Source: Massilia forsythiae (GTDB lineage Bacteria; Pseudomonadota; Gammaproteobacteria; Burkholderiales; Burkholderiaceae_D). From it: a stretch of 64,000 nucleotides of DNA. Below are positions 8,612 through 20,011 of the stretch, one piece after another; the stretch's first letter is position 1, and each line of letters starts with the position of its first letter. The notes under the pieces are model-generated. The model was given only the letters and a program-made list of their open reading frames with translations. It was not told the DNA's origin and made no database searches. Location of the stretch: NCBI RefSeq assembly GCF_012849555.1, contig NZ_CP051685.1, forward strand, positions 6,076,001 through 6,140,000. The letters run 5' to 3'. Position numbers and translations under genes: made by a program.

Positions 8612-10822
8612 GTGAAGTCCAGTATGCCAGAATCGATGGTAGCGCCGCGGCAGGTCGACTTGCTCAACTGCGCCGACGAGCCGATCCATACGCCCGGTTC
8701 GATCCAGCCGCACGGCGCCCTGGTCTTCCTGGACGCGGACGGTGCGGTCGAAGGCTGGAGCGCGAACGCCGACGACAGGCTGGGCACCGCGCTCGCACTG
8801 GGCGTGCCGTTCACCGCAGCCGGCCTGCCGGACGACGTGGTCGACCTGGTGCGCGAGACCTTCGACGCCATGAGCGACGGCGAAGCCGCACCCGCGGTCG
8901 GCGCGGTGTCGATCGGCGGTGTCGACTACGACTCGGTGGTGCATGGGCACAAGGGCCGGGTGATCGTCGAATTCGAGGCGCGCGAGGAAACGCCCGACGC
9001 AGTGGCCCAGTTCGCCATCAAGGCGCATGCCTCGATCGAGCGCGTGCGCCGCCAGAAGAGCATCGACGGCCTGCTGCAGACCGCCGTGCGCCAGGTGCGC
9101 GACTTCACCGGCTTCGACCGCGTCATGGCCTACCGCTTCCGCGGCGACGACAGCGGCGACGTGGTGGCCGAGGCGCACCGCGAAGGCCTGGTGGCCTACC
9201 GCGGCCAGCGCTATCCGGCCAGCGACATCCCGGCCCAGGCGCGCCGCCTGTACGTGCTGAACACGCTGCGCATGATCGCCGACATGACCTACGACGCCGT
9301 GCCGATGCTGGGCGCACCGGGCGCGGCGCCGCTCGACATGAGCTTCGCGGTACTGCGCAGCACCTCGCCGATCCACGTCGAGTACCTGCGCAACATGGGC
9401 GTGGCGGCCTCGATGAGCGTGTCGATCGTCATCCACGGGCGCCTGTGGGGCCTGATCGCCTGCCACCACATGGCGCCCAAGCGCGTGCCCTACTCGGTGC
9501 GCATGGCGGCCGACGTGCTGGCCCAGGTGATCGCCTCGACCGTGCAGAGCATCGAAGCGAATTTCGAGGCCGGCCTGGCGCAGCGCGCCGCCGAGGTGCG
9601 CACCCACCTGGTCGAATCCCAGCTGCTGGAAGAAGACCCGCTGGAAGCGCTGGTCAAGCACGGCCAGGAACTGATGGCCTCGACCCGTTCGCAGGCGATG
9701 ATCGCGACCCAGTTCGGGCGCACGGTCTGCCTCGGCCTGGAGCAGGAGGACGGCGAACGCGTGGTCGCCTCGCTGCCGGAGCACGTGCACGACCTGCTGC
9801 TGCGCGAAGGCATGCAGGATTGGCCGGAAAATGTGCGCCCGCACCTGGGCAAGTGGGCCGGCCTGCTGGGCATGCCGTTCGACCCGCCCAGCGGCGGCTG
9901 GTGCCTGCTGCTGCGCACCGAGCAGATCGAGCACGTGGTCTGGGGCGGCAAGCCGGGTAAGATCGAGACCGTCGGCCCGCTCGGCGTGCGCCTGACGCCG
10001 CGTGGCTCGTTCGAAGCCTGGCACGAGACCGTGCGCGGGCGCGCCCATCCGTGGGAAGAAGCGATCCTGACCCATGCGCGCATGACGCTGGGCGAACTGA
10101 TGCGCGTGTCGAACGCGCGCCGCGCCCAGACCGAGGCCACCCGCTCGCAGCTGCTGGCGATGCTCGGCCACGACCTGCGCGACCCGCTGCATTCGATCAA
10201 CATGGCCGGCATGGTGCTGGAGAAGACCGCCGCCAGCGACACCAAGGGCACGCTCGGCAAGCGCATCCAGTCGTCCAGCAGCCGCATGCAGCGCATGATC
10301 AGCCAGGTGCTCGACATGAGCCGCATCGACCGCGGCCTGGCGCTGGGCGTGGCGCTGGCGCCGGTCGACCTGGCCGCGCTGGTCGAGGACATGGTCGAGG
10401 AGGCGCGCCTGGCCTACCCCACCATCGTCTACGAGCTGCACACGATCGGCCCGGCCTTCGTGCTGGGCGACGACAGCCGCCTGGGCCAGGTGTTGTCCAA
10501 CCTGCTGAGCAATGCGCGCCACCACGGCGAGCCGAACCAGCCGATCGGCGTGCGCCTGAAGCTCGAGGCGCATCACGCGGTGGTGAGCGTGTCGAACCAC
10601 GGCGCGCCGATCCCGGCCGAGGCCGAGGCCACGCTGTTCAACCCGTACAAGCGCAGCTCGCTGAACAACGCGCGCAACCGCACCGGCATGGGCCTGGGGC
10701 TGTACATCGCCCAGCAGATCGTGCGCGAGCACGAGGGCGAGATCGGCTACCGCCACGAGGACGGCTGCGTGGTATTCACCGTGCGCCTGCCGCTGGCGCC
10801 GCGCCAGGCCGCCCAGCCCTGA
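8612..10822 (+). CDS. bphP: Bacteriophytochrome sensor histidine kinase
   Basis: 736 residues from the GTG at 8612, which has AGAAGGGA about 11 bases upstream; an ATG at 8624 is the alternative. The order is PAS-GAF-PHY-HisKA-HATPase. Cys20 in LLNCADEPIHTPGSIQPHG is the expected biliverdin attachment site. The GAF domain has PASDIPAQARRLY near residue 205, the chromophore-pocket Asp motif. The PHY tongue region contains WGGKPGK. The kinase H-box is LGHDLRDPLHSI (His near 519), the N-box is LSNLLSNARHHG and the G-box is TGMGLGLYIAQQIV. It should sense red/far-red light. No heme oxygenase (biliverdin supply) or response regulator lies nearby. Confidence 0.95.
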   Translation: MKSSMPESMVAPRQVDLLNCADEPIHTPGSIQPHGALVFLDADGAVEGWSANADDRLGTALALGVPFTAAGLPDDVVDLVRETFDAMSDGEAAPAVGAVSIGGVDYDSVVHGHKGRVIVEFEAREETPDAVAQFAIKAHASIERVRRQKSIDGLLQTAVRQVRDFTGFDRVMAYRFRGDDSGDVVAEAHREGLVAYRGQRYPASDIPAQARRLYVLNTLRMIADMTYDAVPMLGAPGAAPLDMSFAVLRSTSPIHVEYLRNMGVAASMSVSIVIHGRLWGLIACHHMAPKRVPYSVRMAADVLAQVIASTVQSIEANFEAGLAQRAAEVRTHLVESQLLEEDPLEALVKHGQELMASTRSQAMIATQFGRTVCLGLEQEDGERVVASLPEHVHDLLLREGMQDWPENVRPHLGKWAGLLGMPFDPPSGGWCLLLRTEQIEHVVWGGKPGKIETVGPLGVRLTPRGSFEAWHETVRGRAHPWEEAILTHARMTLGELMRVSNARRAQTEATRSQLLAMLGHDLRDPLHSINMAGMVLEKTAASDTKGTLGKRIQSSSSRMQRMISQVLDMSRIDRGLALGVALAPVDLAALVEDMVEEARLAYPTIVYELHTIGPAFVLGDDSRLGQVLSNLLSNARHHGEPNQPIGVRLKLEAHHAVVSVSNHGAPIPAEAEATLFNPYKRSSLNNARNRTGMGLGLYIAQQIVREHEGEIGYRHEDGCVVFTVRLPLAPRQAAQP

Positions 10823-10945
10823 TACGCCGGTCGCGGCGCCTGCCGATGCGGCGCCGCGCCGCGGATACGACGGTGCGGCAGCGCGTCCGTACATCCACCC
10901 GTCCGGCATGGTAGGCTTGCAGGGTCGCAACAAAAACGGCTCTGC

Positions 10946-11551
10946 ATGCATCTCATCACCTTCATCGAAATCGTGGCGATCCTGGTGGGCGCCTTTTCCG
11001 GCTTCATCGAGGCGCGCCGCAAGCGCATGGACGTGGTCGGCGTGTTCACCGTCGCCTTCATCGCCGCATTCGGCGGCGGCACCCTGCGCGACATCCTGCT
11101 CGACCGCCGCCCGCTGTTCTGGGTGACGCACCAGGAATACGCGATCCTGATCTTCGTGCTGGCGCTGGTCGCGTCCCCCTTGATCCGCACGCTGCGCCAC
11201 CGCGTCTCGGAACGCATGATCGTGATCGCCGACGCGGTCGGCCTGGGCCTGTTCTCGGTGGCCGGCGTGTCCTCGGCGCTGGAAGCGCACATGCCGCTGT
11301 TCATCGCCTCGATGATGGGCGTCATCACCGGCATCTTCGGCGGCGTGTTGCGCGACATCGTCTGCAACGAGGTGCCGATGGTGTTCCGCGACGGCAAACC
11401 GTATGCGATCTGCGCATTCATCGGCAACTGGATTTTCCTGCTGATGGGGCTGTACGGCGTGGAGCACGACTTCGCGCTGTGGTCCAGCGCGCTGTTCATC
11501 AGCGGCTTGCGGCTGATCTGCTGGAAGTTCGATATGACGCTGGGGCGGTGA
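10946..11551 (+). CDS. TRIC-family cation channel (UPF0126) membrane protein
   Basis: 201 residues, about seven membrane helices. It has the duplicated glycine-rich motifs of the UPF0126/TRIC family: FGGGTLRDILLDRRPLFWV in the first half and FGGVLRDIVCNEVPMVF in the second. Bacterial members form potassium-permeable trimeric channels in the inner membrane; the physiological role in proteobacteria is poorly known. The gene lies 123 bases after the phytochrome gene and could be cotranscribed with it. It ends at a palindromic-repeat island. Confidence 0.93.
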   Translation: MHLITFIEIVAILVGAFSGFIEARRKRMDVVGVFTVAFIAAFGGGTLRDILLDRRPLFWVTHQEYAILIFVLALVASPLIRTLRHRVSERMIVIADAVGLGLFSVAGVSSALEAHMPLFIASMMGVITGIFGGVLRDIVCNEVPMVFRDGKPYAICAFIGNWIFLLMGLYGVEHDFALWSSALFISGLRLICWKFDMTLGR

Positions 11552-11590
11552 TGTTCGCGGATAGTGAATCCTGGATGCCGCACCCTGCAC

Positions 11591-11618
11591 CGTCGTCCCC
11601 GCGCAGGCGGGGGCCCAT
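11591..11618. repeat. REP-type palindromic repeat
   Basis: CGTCGTCCCCGCGCAGGCGG continuing to GGGCCCATA. It forms an inverted pair with the interrupted copy at 11689-11707/11988-11998. Confidence 0.85.
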
Positions 11619-11744
11619 AGTGAGCTATTGAAATCGCAGAACTGGAAATACTGTAGCGTCGTTGAGTGCGGTAACTTTGCAAGCTCAGCATGGGTCCCCG
11701 CCTGCGCGCACTACTGTCCAAGATAGTATTGCTGGCCTAAAAAC

Positions 11745-11773
11745 CGTCGTCCCCGCGAAGGCGGGGACCCATG
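11745..11773. repeat. REP-type repeat inside the MITE-like element
   Basis: CGTCGTCCCCGCGAAGGCGG continuing to GGACCCATG, same family and orientation as 37415. It pairs with the inverted copy at 11868-11892. Confidence 0.85.
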
Positions 11774-11867
11774 CTGAGTACCAAAAATTAGGATTTTTGA
11801 AGCATTATGGTTGCTTTTAAGTACCAAATTCTCTTGCTCAGTATGGAGTGGATAATGCCAGTGGCAT

Positions 11868-11892
11868 TATCCCCGCCTTTGCGGGGACGACG
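11868..11892. repeat. REP-type repeat inside the MITE-like element, inverted copy
   Basis: TATCCCCGCCTTTGCGGGG followed by ACGACG. The usual CATGGG head is replaced by the arm of the 11851-11871 hairpin. Confidence 0.8.
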
Positions 11893-12045
11893 AGTTGTTG
11901 GCTAATAATGATTTTTACATTACTGCTAGCAACAAAACCCGCTCAATGCAGAGATAACGCTTATCTTGGACAGTAGTGCGCCTGCGCGGGGACGACGGTT
12001 CAACTGGCATGGCCGCCTGACACCGACTTGCCACCCCACGCTCTG

Positions 12046-14570
<2,525 letters not shown>

Positions 14571-14627
14571 GTTCATCTTTCTATATTCGTCGCTGGTTGC
14601 TTCACCGCTGGCTCTTGTTGCCTTGAT

Positions 14628-15809
14628 ATGGAAGTCATCTTGAATTATCGCACGCATATCGCTTCATCCCTGTCCGAAATCGGCCAGGCCGCCTGGGACG
14701 GCTTGGTCGCCGTCCAGGCACAGCCGAATCCCTTCCTCTCGTATGCCTTCCTGCACGCGCTGCACGAATCCGGCAGCGCCGCCCCCGAGACCGGCTGGCA
14801 GCCGCAATTCATCGTGCTGTACGAACCGGCGCAAGGCGCAACGGCCGATGGCGCTGCGCCGGAACGCCTGGCGGCCGCCCTGCCCCTGTACGTCAAGGAC
14901 CATTCGTACGGCGAGTACGTGTTCGACTGGGCCTGGGCCGACGCCTACCGGCGCAACGGGCTGGACTACTATCCGAAGCTGCTGTCGGCGATCCCGTTCA
15001 CGCCGGTGTCCGGTGCGCGCCTGCTGGCGCGCGACGCCGCGGCGCGCGCCGCCCTGGTCGAGGTGCTGTGCGCGACCCAGGGCGCGACCGAGGTGTCGTC
15101 GACCCACGTGCTGTTCCCGCCCGAGGACCAGGCGCGCCAGCTGCAGGAGGCCGGCTTCCTGCTGCGCAGTGGGGTCCAGTTCCACTGGGAGAACCGGGAC
15201 TACGCCGACTTTGACGCCTTCCTGGCCACGCTGGAACAGAAGAAGCGCAAGAACATCCGCGCCGAGCGCCGCAAGGTCAAGGAGGCCGGCGTCACGCTGC
15301 GGCGCGTGCGCGGGCGCGACGCCACCGACGAAGACTGGCGCTTCTTCACGCGCTGCTACCGCCACACCTATGCCGAGCATCATTCGACGCCCTACCTGAA
15401 CCTGGACTTCTTCCGCCGCATCGGCCGCGGCATGCCGGACAAGCTGCTGCTGGTGATCGCCGAGCGCGAAGGCTCCCCGATCGCCGCCTCGCTGGTGGTG
15501 CACGATGCGGACACGCTGTACGGCCGCTACTGGGGCGCGCTGGAACACGTGGCCTGCCTGCACTTCGAGACCGCCTACTACCAGCCGCTCGAGTTCTGCA
15601 TCGAGCAGGGCATCCGGGTATTCGAGGGCGGCGCCCAGGGCGAGCACAAGATGGCGCGCGGCTTCCTGCCGACCCGCACCTGGTCGGCGCACTGGCTGGC
15701 GCACCCCGCCTTCGCCGACGCGGTCGAGCGCTTCCTGGCGCAGGAAGCGGGCGGCATCGACGGCTACATCGACGAGCTCAGGGACCGCACGCCGTTCCGC
15801 GGCGCCTGA
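14628..15809 (+). CDS. FemAB-like GNAT-fold protein (DUF482, 'peptidogalycan biosynthesis' family)
   Basis: 393 residues, cytoplasmic. Family features visible are [18 protein letters not shown] near the N-terminus, [17 protein letters not shown], the basic stretch [20 protein letters not shown] and the C-terminal [18 protein letters not shown]. This is the DUF482/FemAB-like family with two GNAT-like folds. Members are often named peptidogalycan biosynthesis proteins, but the reaction is not established. It ends nine bases from the convergent GNAT gene. Confidence 0.9.
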   Translation: MEVILNYRTHIASSLSEIGQAAWDGLVAVQAQPNPFLSYAFLHALHESGSAAPETGWQPQFIVLYEPAQGATADGAAPERLAAALPLYVKDHSYGEYVFDWAWADAYRRNGLDYYPKLLSAIPFTPVSGARLLARDAAARAALVEVLCATQGATEVSSTHVLFPPEDQARQLQEAGFLLRSGVQFHWENRDYADFDAFLATLEQKKRKNIRAERRKVKEAGVTLRRVRGRDATDEDWRFFTRCYRHTYAEHHSTPYLNLDFFRRIGRGMPDKLLLVIAEREGSPIAASLVVHDADTLYGRYWGALEHVACLHFETAYYQPLEFCIEQGIRVFEGGAQGEHKMARGFLPTRTWSAHWLAHPAFADAVERFLAQEAGGIDGYIDELRDRTPFRGA

Positions 15810-15818
15810 ACCCGCCGG

Positions 15819-16340
15819 CTACACGTTCAACGCCGCGATCGCCGTCCGCACTTCCGAACCCGGCAACACGTAGCGCGCGTATTCGACGCCGCGGTTCGGC
15901 GGCAGCTCCATGTCGCGTTCGAACCCGATCGCCAGGTACAGGCGCAGCGCCGACGCCATGATCGGGCTGGTATGCAGGCCGACCACCGGCGCGCGCGCGT
16001 CCAGCGCACACTGCAGGCAGGCCGCCACCAGGCGCCGGCCGACGCCGCGCCCGCGCCAGGCCGGGTCCACCACCAGCATGCGGATCACCGACCAGCCGTT
16101 CGGGTACATGGCGCCGCGCGGCTTGCCCGGCCCCACATGCACGACCGCACCCACCAGCGCGCCGCCACTTTCGGCCACCAGCAAATCGGCGTCCAGGGCC
16201 AGGTCGGCCATGCGCTTGATGCCGGCGCTGAAACCGGCCCAGTCGTCGTAGTCCCGGGCGTACTGCGCGAACGCGGCCAGCGCCACGCGGTTGACGCCGT
16301 CCCGGTCGTCCGGCCGGTAATGGCGGATCGTGATCTCCAT
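15819..16340 (-). CDS. GNAT family N-acetyltransferase
   Basis: 173 residues from the ATG at 16340 (MEITIRHYRPDDRDG, a typical GNAT first strand); an upstream ATG at 16379 overlaps the LysR gene. The acetyl-CoA loop is VVDPAWRGRGVGRRLVAACL, motif A. Later VGLHTSPIMASALRLYLAIGF gives the motif B helix. The substrate is unknown. It lies 13 bases after the LysR gene on the same strand, so the two are probably cotranscribed. Confidence 0.9.
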   Translation of the reverse strand: MEITIRHYRPDDRDGVNRVALAAFAQYARDYDDWAGFSAGIKRMADLALDADLLVAESGGALVGAVVHVGPGKPRGAMYPNGWSVIRMLVVDPAWRGRGVGRRLVAACLQCALDARAPVVGLHTSPIMASALRLYLAIGFERDMELPPNRGVEYARYVLPGSEVRTAIAALNV

Positions 16341-16353
16341 GCGCGCCTTGTCC

Positions 16354-17274
16354 TCATGCCTTGCGTCGAATGTCGCCATGGTGCCACCACAGGGTCGGGT
16401 TGTTGTCGGCCAGGTGGCGCAGCAGGTCCCACACCAGCTTCACCCGGCGCAGCCGGTACAGGTCGGCCGGCGCCGCCAGCCAAAACGAGCGCTCGGCGTG
16501 GAAGCCCGGCAGTACCGGCACCAGGCGGCCGTCGTCCGGCACCGCGTACGGCGGCGCCATCATGAGACCCATCCCCAGCGCCGCCGCCTCGATCTGCGCC
16601 GCCATGCCGGAACAGCACAGGCGGCGCCGCGGCGTGAAACCGAGCTCATTCAGGTAGGACAGTTCGCGGCTGGCCAGGCGGTCCTGCACATAGTCGACGA
16701 AGTCGTGGCGCTCGAGGTCGGCCTGGGCCAGGATCGGCGCATGCGTGGCCAGGTAGTCCGGCGCCGCGTACAGGTAGAAGCGGAACGCCGCCAGCCGCGT
16801 GACCATGTAGCGTCCGGTCGAGGGCGGGTCCAGCATCACCCCGAGGTCGGCCTCGCGGTTGGCCAGGTTGGCGAAGCGCGGCAGCGCCAGCAGGTCGATC
16901 GACAGGTCGGGGTGGTCGGCGAACAACCTGGCCAGCAGCGCCACCACCACGCGCGTGCCGAACACTTCCGGCACGCCCAGGCGCACCACGCCGTGCGCCG
17001 CCACCTCGGCCCCGCCCAGCTGCTCGGCGGCGGCCAGCGCCGCGCCTTCCATCACCTCCGCGTGCGGCAGCAGCGCCTGCCCCATCTCGGTCAATTCGTA
17101 GCCTTCGCGCGAGCGGTCGAACAGCGTGCTGCCGAGCTGGTGCTCGAGACGGTCGATGCGGCGCGCCACGGTGGTGTGCTCGACGTCGAGCCGGCGCGAA
17201 GCGCCCGACAGCGTGCCGGCGCGTGCCAATTCCAGGAAGAAACGCAGGTCGGTCCACTCCGGCAGGGTATTCAT
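16354..17274 (-). CDS. LysR-family transcriptional regulator
   Basis: 306 residues. The N-terminal winged helix-turn-helix is FFLELARAGTLSGASRRLDV followed by EHTTVARRIDRLEHQLGSTL. The co-inducer domain is of the usual length. I start at the ATG at 17274 (MNTLPEWTDLRFF), the standard LysR N-terminus; the reading frame stays open upstream but without conservation. It is divergent from the TonB-dependent receptor gene with 272 bases between them, where two identical-arm dyads (17306 and 17426) may be its operators. That arrangement suggests it controls the receptor/hydrolase/ABC-importer genes and itself. Confidence 0.95.
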   Translation of the reverse strand: MNTLPEWTDLRFFLELARAGTLSGASRRLDVEHTTVARRIDRLEHQLGSTLFDRSREGYELTEMGQALLPHAEVMEGAALAAAEQLGGAEVAAHGVVRLGVPEVFGTRVVVALLARLFADHPDLSIDLLALPRFANLANREADLGVMLDPPSTGRYMVTRLAAFRFYLYAAPDYLATHAPILAQADLERHDFVDYVQDRLASRELSYLNELGFTPRRRLCCSGMAAQIEAAALGMGLMMAPPYAVPDDGRLVPVLPGFHAERSFWLAAPADLYRLRRVKLVWDLLRHLADNNPTLWWHHGDIRRKA

Positions 17275-17305
17275 CGGCGGGCTGTTCCTTGTCAAGGTGA
17301 CATAT

Positions 17306-17321
17306 TGTGCGCTCGTGCACA
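17306..17321. promoter_or_regulatory. Operator-like dyad 1, TGTGC-N6-GCACA
   Basis: TGTGCGCTCGTGCACA lies 32 bases upstream of the LysR gene. The same arms and spacing recur exactly 120 bases away at 17426. Candidate LysR-type binding site. Confidence 0.45.
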
Positions 17322-17425
17322 TTCTCGCTGCAACGTTTTCGGGCTCGGCCTTGCGCGCGCACCCCAACCTGGCGCAGCGCCTGCCGGACCCCGTTATTTT
17401 GCCGCACCGGCCCGGTGCAATTGGC

Positions 17426-17441
17426 TGTGCATTCATGCACA
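17426..17441. promoter_or_regulatory. Operator-like dyad 2, TGTGC-N6-GCACA
   Basis: TGTGCATTCATGCACA is a dyad with 7-base perfect arms around TC, 105 bases before the receptor gene start. Confidence 0.45.
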
Positions 17442-17546
17442 CCCTGTGGGCGCGGTGATGTCTTTCCAGTCGATCCCAACCGAGGCACACTGCGGTGCGT
17501 GCGACCTGTAGCTCACGGCATGACACCACAAGACATTCAGGAGACA

Positions 17547-19883
17547 ATGATGCGTGTTAGCAAGAAGTCGGATTCGCCCGTTCACCAATCGGCCAGGCGC
17601 AGGCTGCCAGGGAGCAGGCTGCTCGGGCGCTCGGCCGCCGCCCTGCTGGTGCTGACCGGCGCCGGCGCCGGCGTGGGTGTCCATGCACAGGAAGGCGGCG
17701 GCATCAGCAGCGCCGTCGCCGCGCCCGAGGGCAATATCGAGAAGGTGGTCGTCACCGCGCGCCGGCGCCAGGAAACGCTGCAGGACGTGCCGGTCTCGGT
17801 CACCGCCTTCACCGCCGACCAGCTGTCCAAGCAAGGCATCCCGGACGTGGTGGCGCTCACCACCACGCTGCCGAATACCACCCTGAAGGCGTCGCGCGCC
17901 ACCAACTCGACATTGACCGCCTTCATCCGCGGCGTCGGTCAGGCCGACCCGCTGGCCGGCTTCGAGTCCGGCGTCGGCATTTACCTGGACGACATCTACC
18001 TGGCGCGCCCGCAGGGCGCCGTGGCCGACATCTACGACGTCGAGCGCATCGAGGTGCTGCGCGGCCCGCAAGGCACGCTGTACGGACGCAACACCATCGG
18101 CGGCGCGGTCAAGTACGTGACCCGCAAGCTGGCGCCGCAGACCGACATCCGCCTGAAAGGCACGCTCGGCAACTACAAGGAACGCGACGGCGTGCTCACC
18201 GCCAGCACGCCGGTGAACGAGCAGCTGCGCATCGGCGGCACGGTCGCCCGCTTCAAGCACGACGGCTATGGCCGCAACCTGTTCACCGGCGCGCCCAACT
18301 ACGACAAGGACCTGACGGCGGGCCGCCTGTCGGCCGAATGGCAGGCCACGCCCGACCTGTGGGTGCGCGTGGCCGGCGACATCACCCAGGACGACTCGCA
18401 TCCGAAGAACGGTCACCGCCTGATCGTCGGCCGCACGGGCGGCGCACCGATCCTGTCCAACGTCTACGACACGCAAGCCGACCTGGCCAGGGCGCTCGGG
18501 CACGAACAGGAAGTGCGCCAGCACGGCGTGTCCGCCACGGTCGAATGGACCGTGAATCCGGAGCTGACCTTCAAGTCGATCACCGCGCAGCGCCAGGACA
18601 AGTCGTATGCGCCGATCGACTTCGATTCGCTGCCGGTGGTCGACTTCGAGGTGCCGGCCCTGTACACCAACCGCCAGTTCAGCCAGGAATTCAACCTGAC
18701 CTATACCGGTCCCAAGATCCAGGGTACGGCCGGGGTCTACTACATCGACGCCAACGCCTACAACAAGTTCGACACCATCCTGGCCGGCGCCGTGCCGACC
18801 AGCACCTTTACCAGCGGCGACGTCGACACCCGCGCCTGGGCCGTGTATGCCGACGGCAGCTACAACCTCACCGACGTCCTGCAGCTGTCGCTGGGCGGAC
18901 GCTACACCGTCGACAAGCGCGAGGCCGACGTCTACCGCCAGATCTATCTGGGCCTGAACGGCACGCCCGAGATGGGCAACCCGGGCGCAATCCTGTTCCG
19001 CACCGACACCGACCTGCGCAATGGCCAGTTGCAGCGCGAAGACAAGAAGTTCACGCCGCGCATCGCCCTGAACTGGAAGGCCACGCCGGACCAGAACGTC
19101 TATGCCTCGTACGCCAAGGGCTTCAAGGGCGGCGGCTTCGACCCGCGCCTGAACGTGGTCGGCACCCGCATCACGCTGGCCCAGGCGCGCGCCGGCTACA
19201 GCCCGGAAACCATCGGTACCTACGAGCTGGGCCTGAAGTCCTCGTTCAACGGCGGGCTCGTCACCACCAACACCGCCCTGTTCTACAGCGACTACAAGGA
19301 CGTGCAGATTCCGGGTTCGGTGGCGATCGACACCAACGGCGACGGCCGCGACGACAGCTTCGCCGGCCTGACCACGAATGCCGGCAAGGCCACCATCAAG
19401 GGTGTCGAATTCGAGGCGGTGGCCCATCTCACCAGGAACTTCAGCCTGTCCGGCATGGTCAGCTACATCGACGCCAAGTACGACGAATACATCGTGGCCG
19501 GCGTCAACGTGGCCAACCAGCGCGTGTTCCAGAACACGCCGCGCAACGCGGCCAACCTGCGCGCCACCTACGATGTGGCGCTGCCGCTGGGCGGCGTCGA
19601 TGGCAGCCTGACGCTGATCGGCGCGGCATCCTACCGCGGCGCCACCAACCAGTTCGAGACCGTGTCGATCCTGGACCAGGCGTCGTACAAGCTATATGAC
19701 GCCAGCGTGATCTGGACCCGCAAGGACGGCAAGATCCGCGCCGGCCTGCACGGCAAGAACCTGTCGGACAAGCACTACAAGACCGCCGGCTACCTGTTCC
19801 CGACGCTGGGCAACGAAGGCACGCTGACGGCGTTCTACGGTGCGCCGCGCACGGTGCAGGCAACGGTCGAGTACCGCTTCTGA
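17547..19883 (+). CDS. TonB-dependent outer-membrane receptor
   Basis: 778 residues. A long signal peptide with hydrophobic core AAALLVLTGAGAGVG is followed by a TonB-box region EKVVVTARRRQETLQDVPVS. The plug domain contains IRGVGQADPLAGFESGVGIY, YLDDIYLARPQG and VEVLRGPQGTLYGRNTIGG-like motifs (IEVLRGPQGTLYGRNTIGG). A 22-strand barrel follows, ending in the aromatic ATVEYRF. This subtype (ETLQDVPVSVTAF, YLDDIYLARP) is the one abundant in sphingomonads and other degraders of complex organics rather than a clear siderophore type. Start at ATG 17547 with CAGGAGAC upstream; a second ATG follows at 17550. It heads the hydrolase/ABC-importer genes. Confidence 0.94.
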   Translation: MMRVSKKSDSPVHQSARRRLPGSRLLGRSAAALLVLTGAGAGVGVHAQEGGGISSAVAAPEGNIEKVVVTARRRQETLQDVPVSVTAFTADQLSKQGIPDVVALTTTLPNTTLKASRATNSTLTAFIRGVGQADPLAGFESGVGIYLDDIYLARPQGAVADIYDVERIEVLRGPQGTLYGRNTIGGAVKYVTRKLAPQTDIRLKGTLGNYKERDGVLTASTPVNEQLRIGGTVARFKHDGYGRNLFTGAPNYDKDLTAGRLSAEWQATPDLWVRVAGDITQDDSHPKNGHRLIVGRTGGAPILSNVYDTQADLARALGHEQEVRQHGVSATVEWTVNPELTFKSITAQRQDKSYAPIDFDSLPVVDFEVPALYTNRQFSQEFNLTYTGPKIQGTAGVYYIDANAYNKFDTILAGAVPTSTFTSGDVDTRAWAVYADGSYNLTDVLQLSLGGRYTVDKREADVYRQIYLGLNGTPEMGNPGAILFRTDTDLRNGQLQREDKKFTPRIALNWKATPDQNVYASYAKGFKGGGFDPRLNVVGTRITLAQARAGYSPETIGTYELGLKSSFNGGLVTTNTALFYSDYKDVQIPGSVAIDTNGDGRDDSFAGLTTNAGKATIKGVEFEAVAHLTRNFSLSGMVSYIDAKYDEYIVAGVNVANQRVFQNTPRNAANLRATYDVALPLGGVDGSLTLIGAASYRGATNQFETVSILDQASYKLYDASVIWTRKDGKIRAGLHGKNLSDKHYKTAGYLFPTLGNEGTLTAFYGAPRTVQATVEYRF

Positions 19884-20011
19884 GCGCCGCGTCCACACCC
19901 CGCGCCATGGCGGCCGCCGTGCAGCCGCCCGGCGCCGCCGACGTCCCCGGCGCCCCTGGATGCCGGCGCAAGGATTCACCCCAACGATTCGAACCACAGG
20001 ACCTGCCGAGC

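Larger units (their letters stand above)
11708..11979. mobile_element. 272-bp MITE-like element with 18-bp perfect terminal inverted repeats
   Basis: Both ends read GCACTACTGTCCAAGATA inward (11708-11725 and, reversed, 11962-11979). The 8 bases GCCTGCGC are duplicated on either side (11700-11707 and 11980-11987). The element has no coding capacity. Its AT-rich interior carries an inverted pair of REP repeats (11745-11773 and 11868-11892) and a perfect GATAATGCCA/TGGCATTATC hairpin at 11851-11871. Terminal repeats plus target duplication mean it was mobilised in trans by a DDE transposase not present here. I cannot name the IS family with confidence. Confidence 0.88.
11689..11998. repeat. REP-type repeat split by the MITE-like insertion
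   Basis: The left part (11689-11707, CATGGGTCCCCGCCTGCGC) and right part (11988-11998, GGGGACGACGG) rejoin to give exactly the sequence of the intact copy at 636-662. The intervening 280 bases are the insertion plus one copy of its 8-base target duplication. Confidence 0.9.

Noticed and set aside
8447-11590. Minus-strand frame opposite the phytochrome and TRIC genes
   Set aside because: Shadow frame with no ribosome site or domain; both plus-strand genes are well conserved.
11591-11998. Possible CRISPR array
   Set aside because: Repeats are palindromic, in alternating orientation and unequally spaced, and there are no cas genes. They are REP-type elements.
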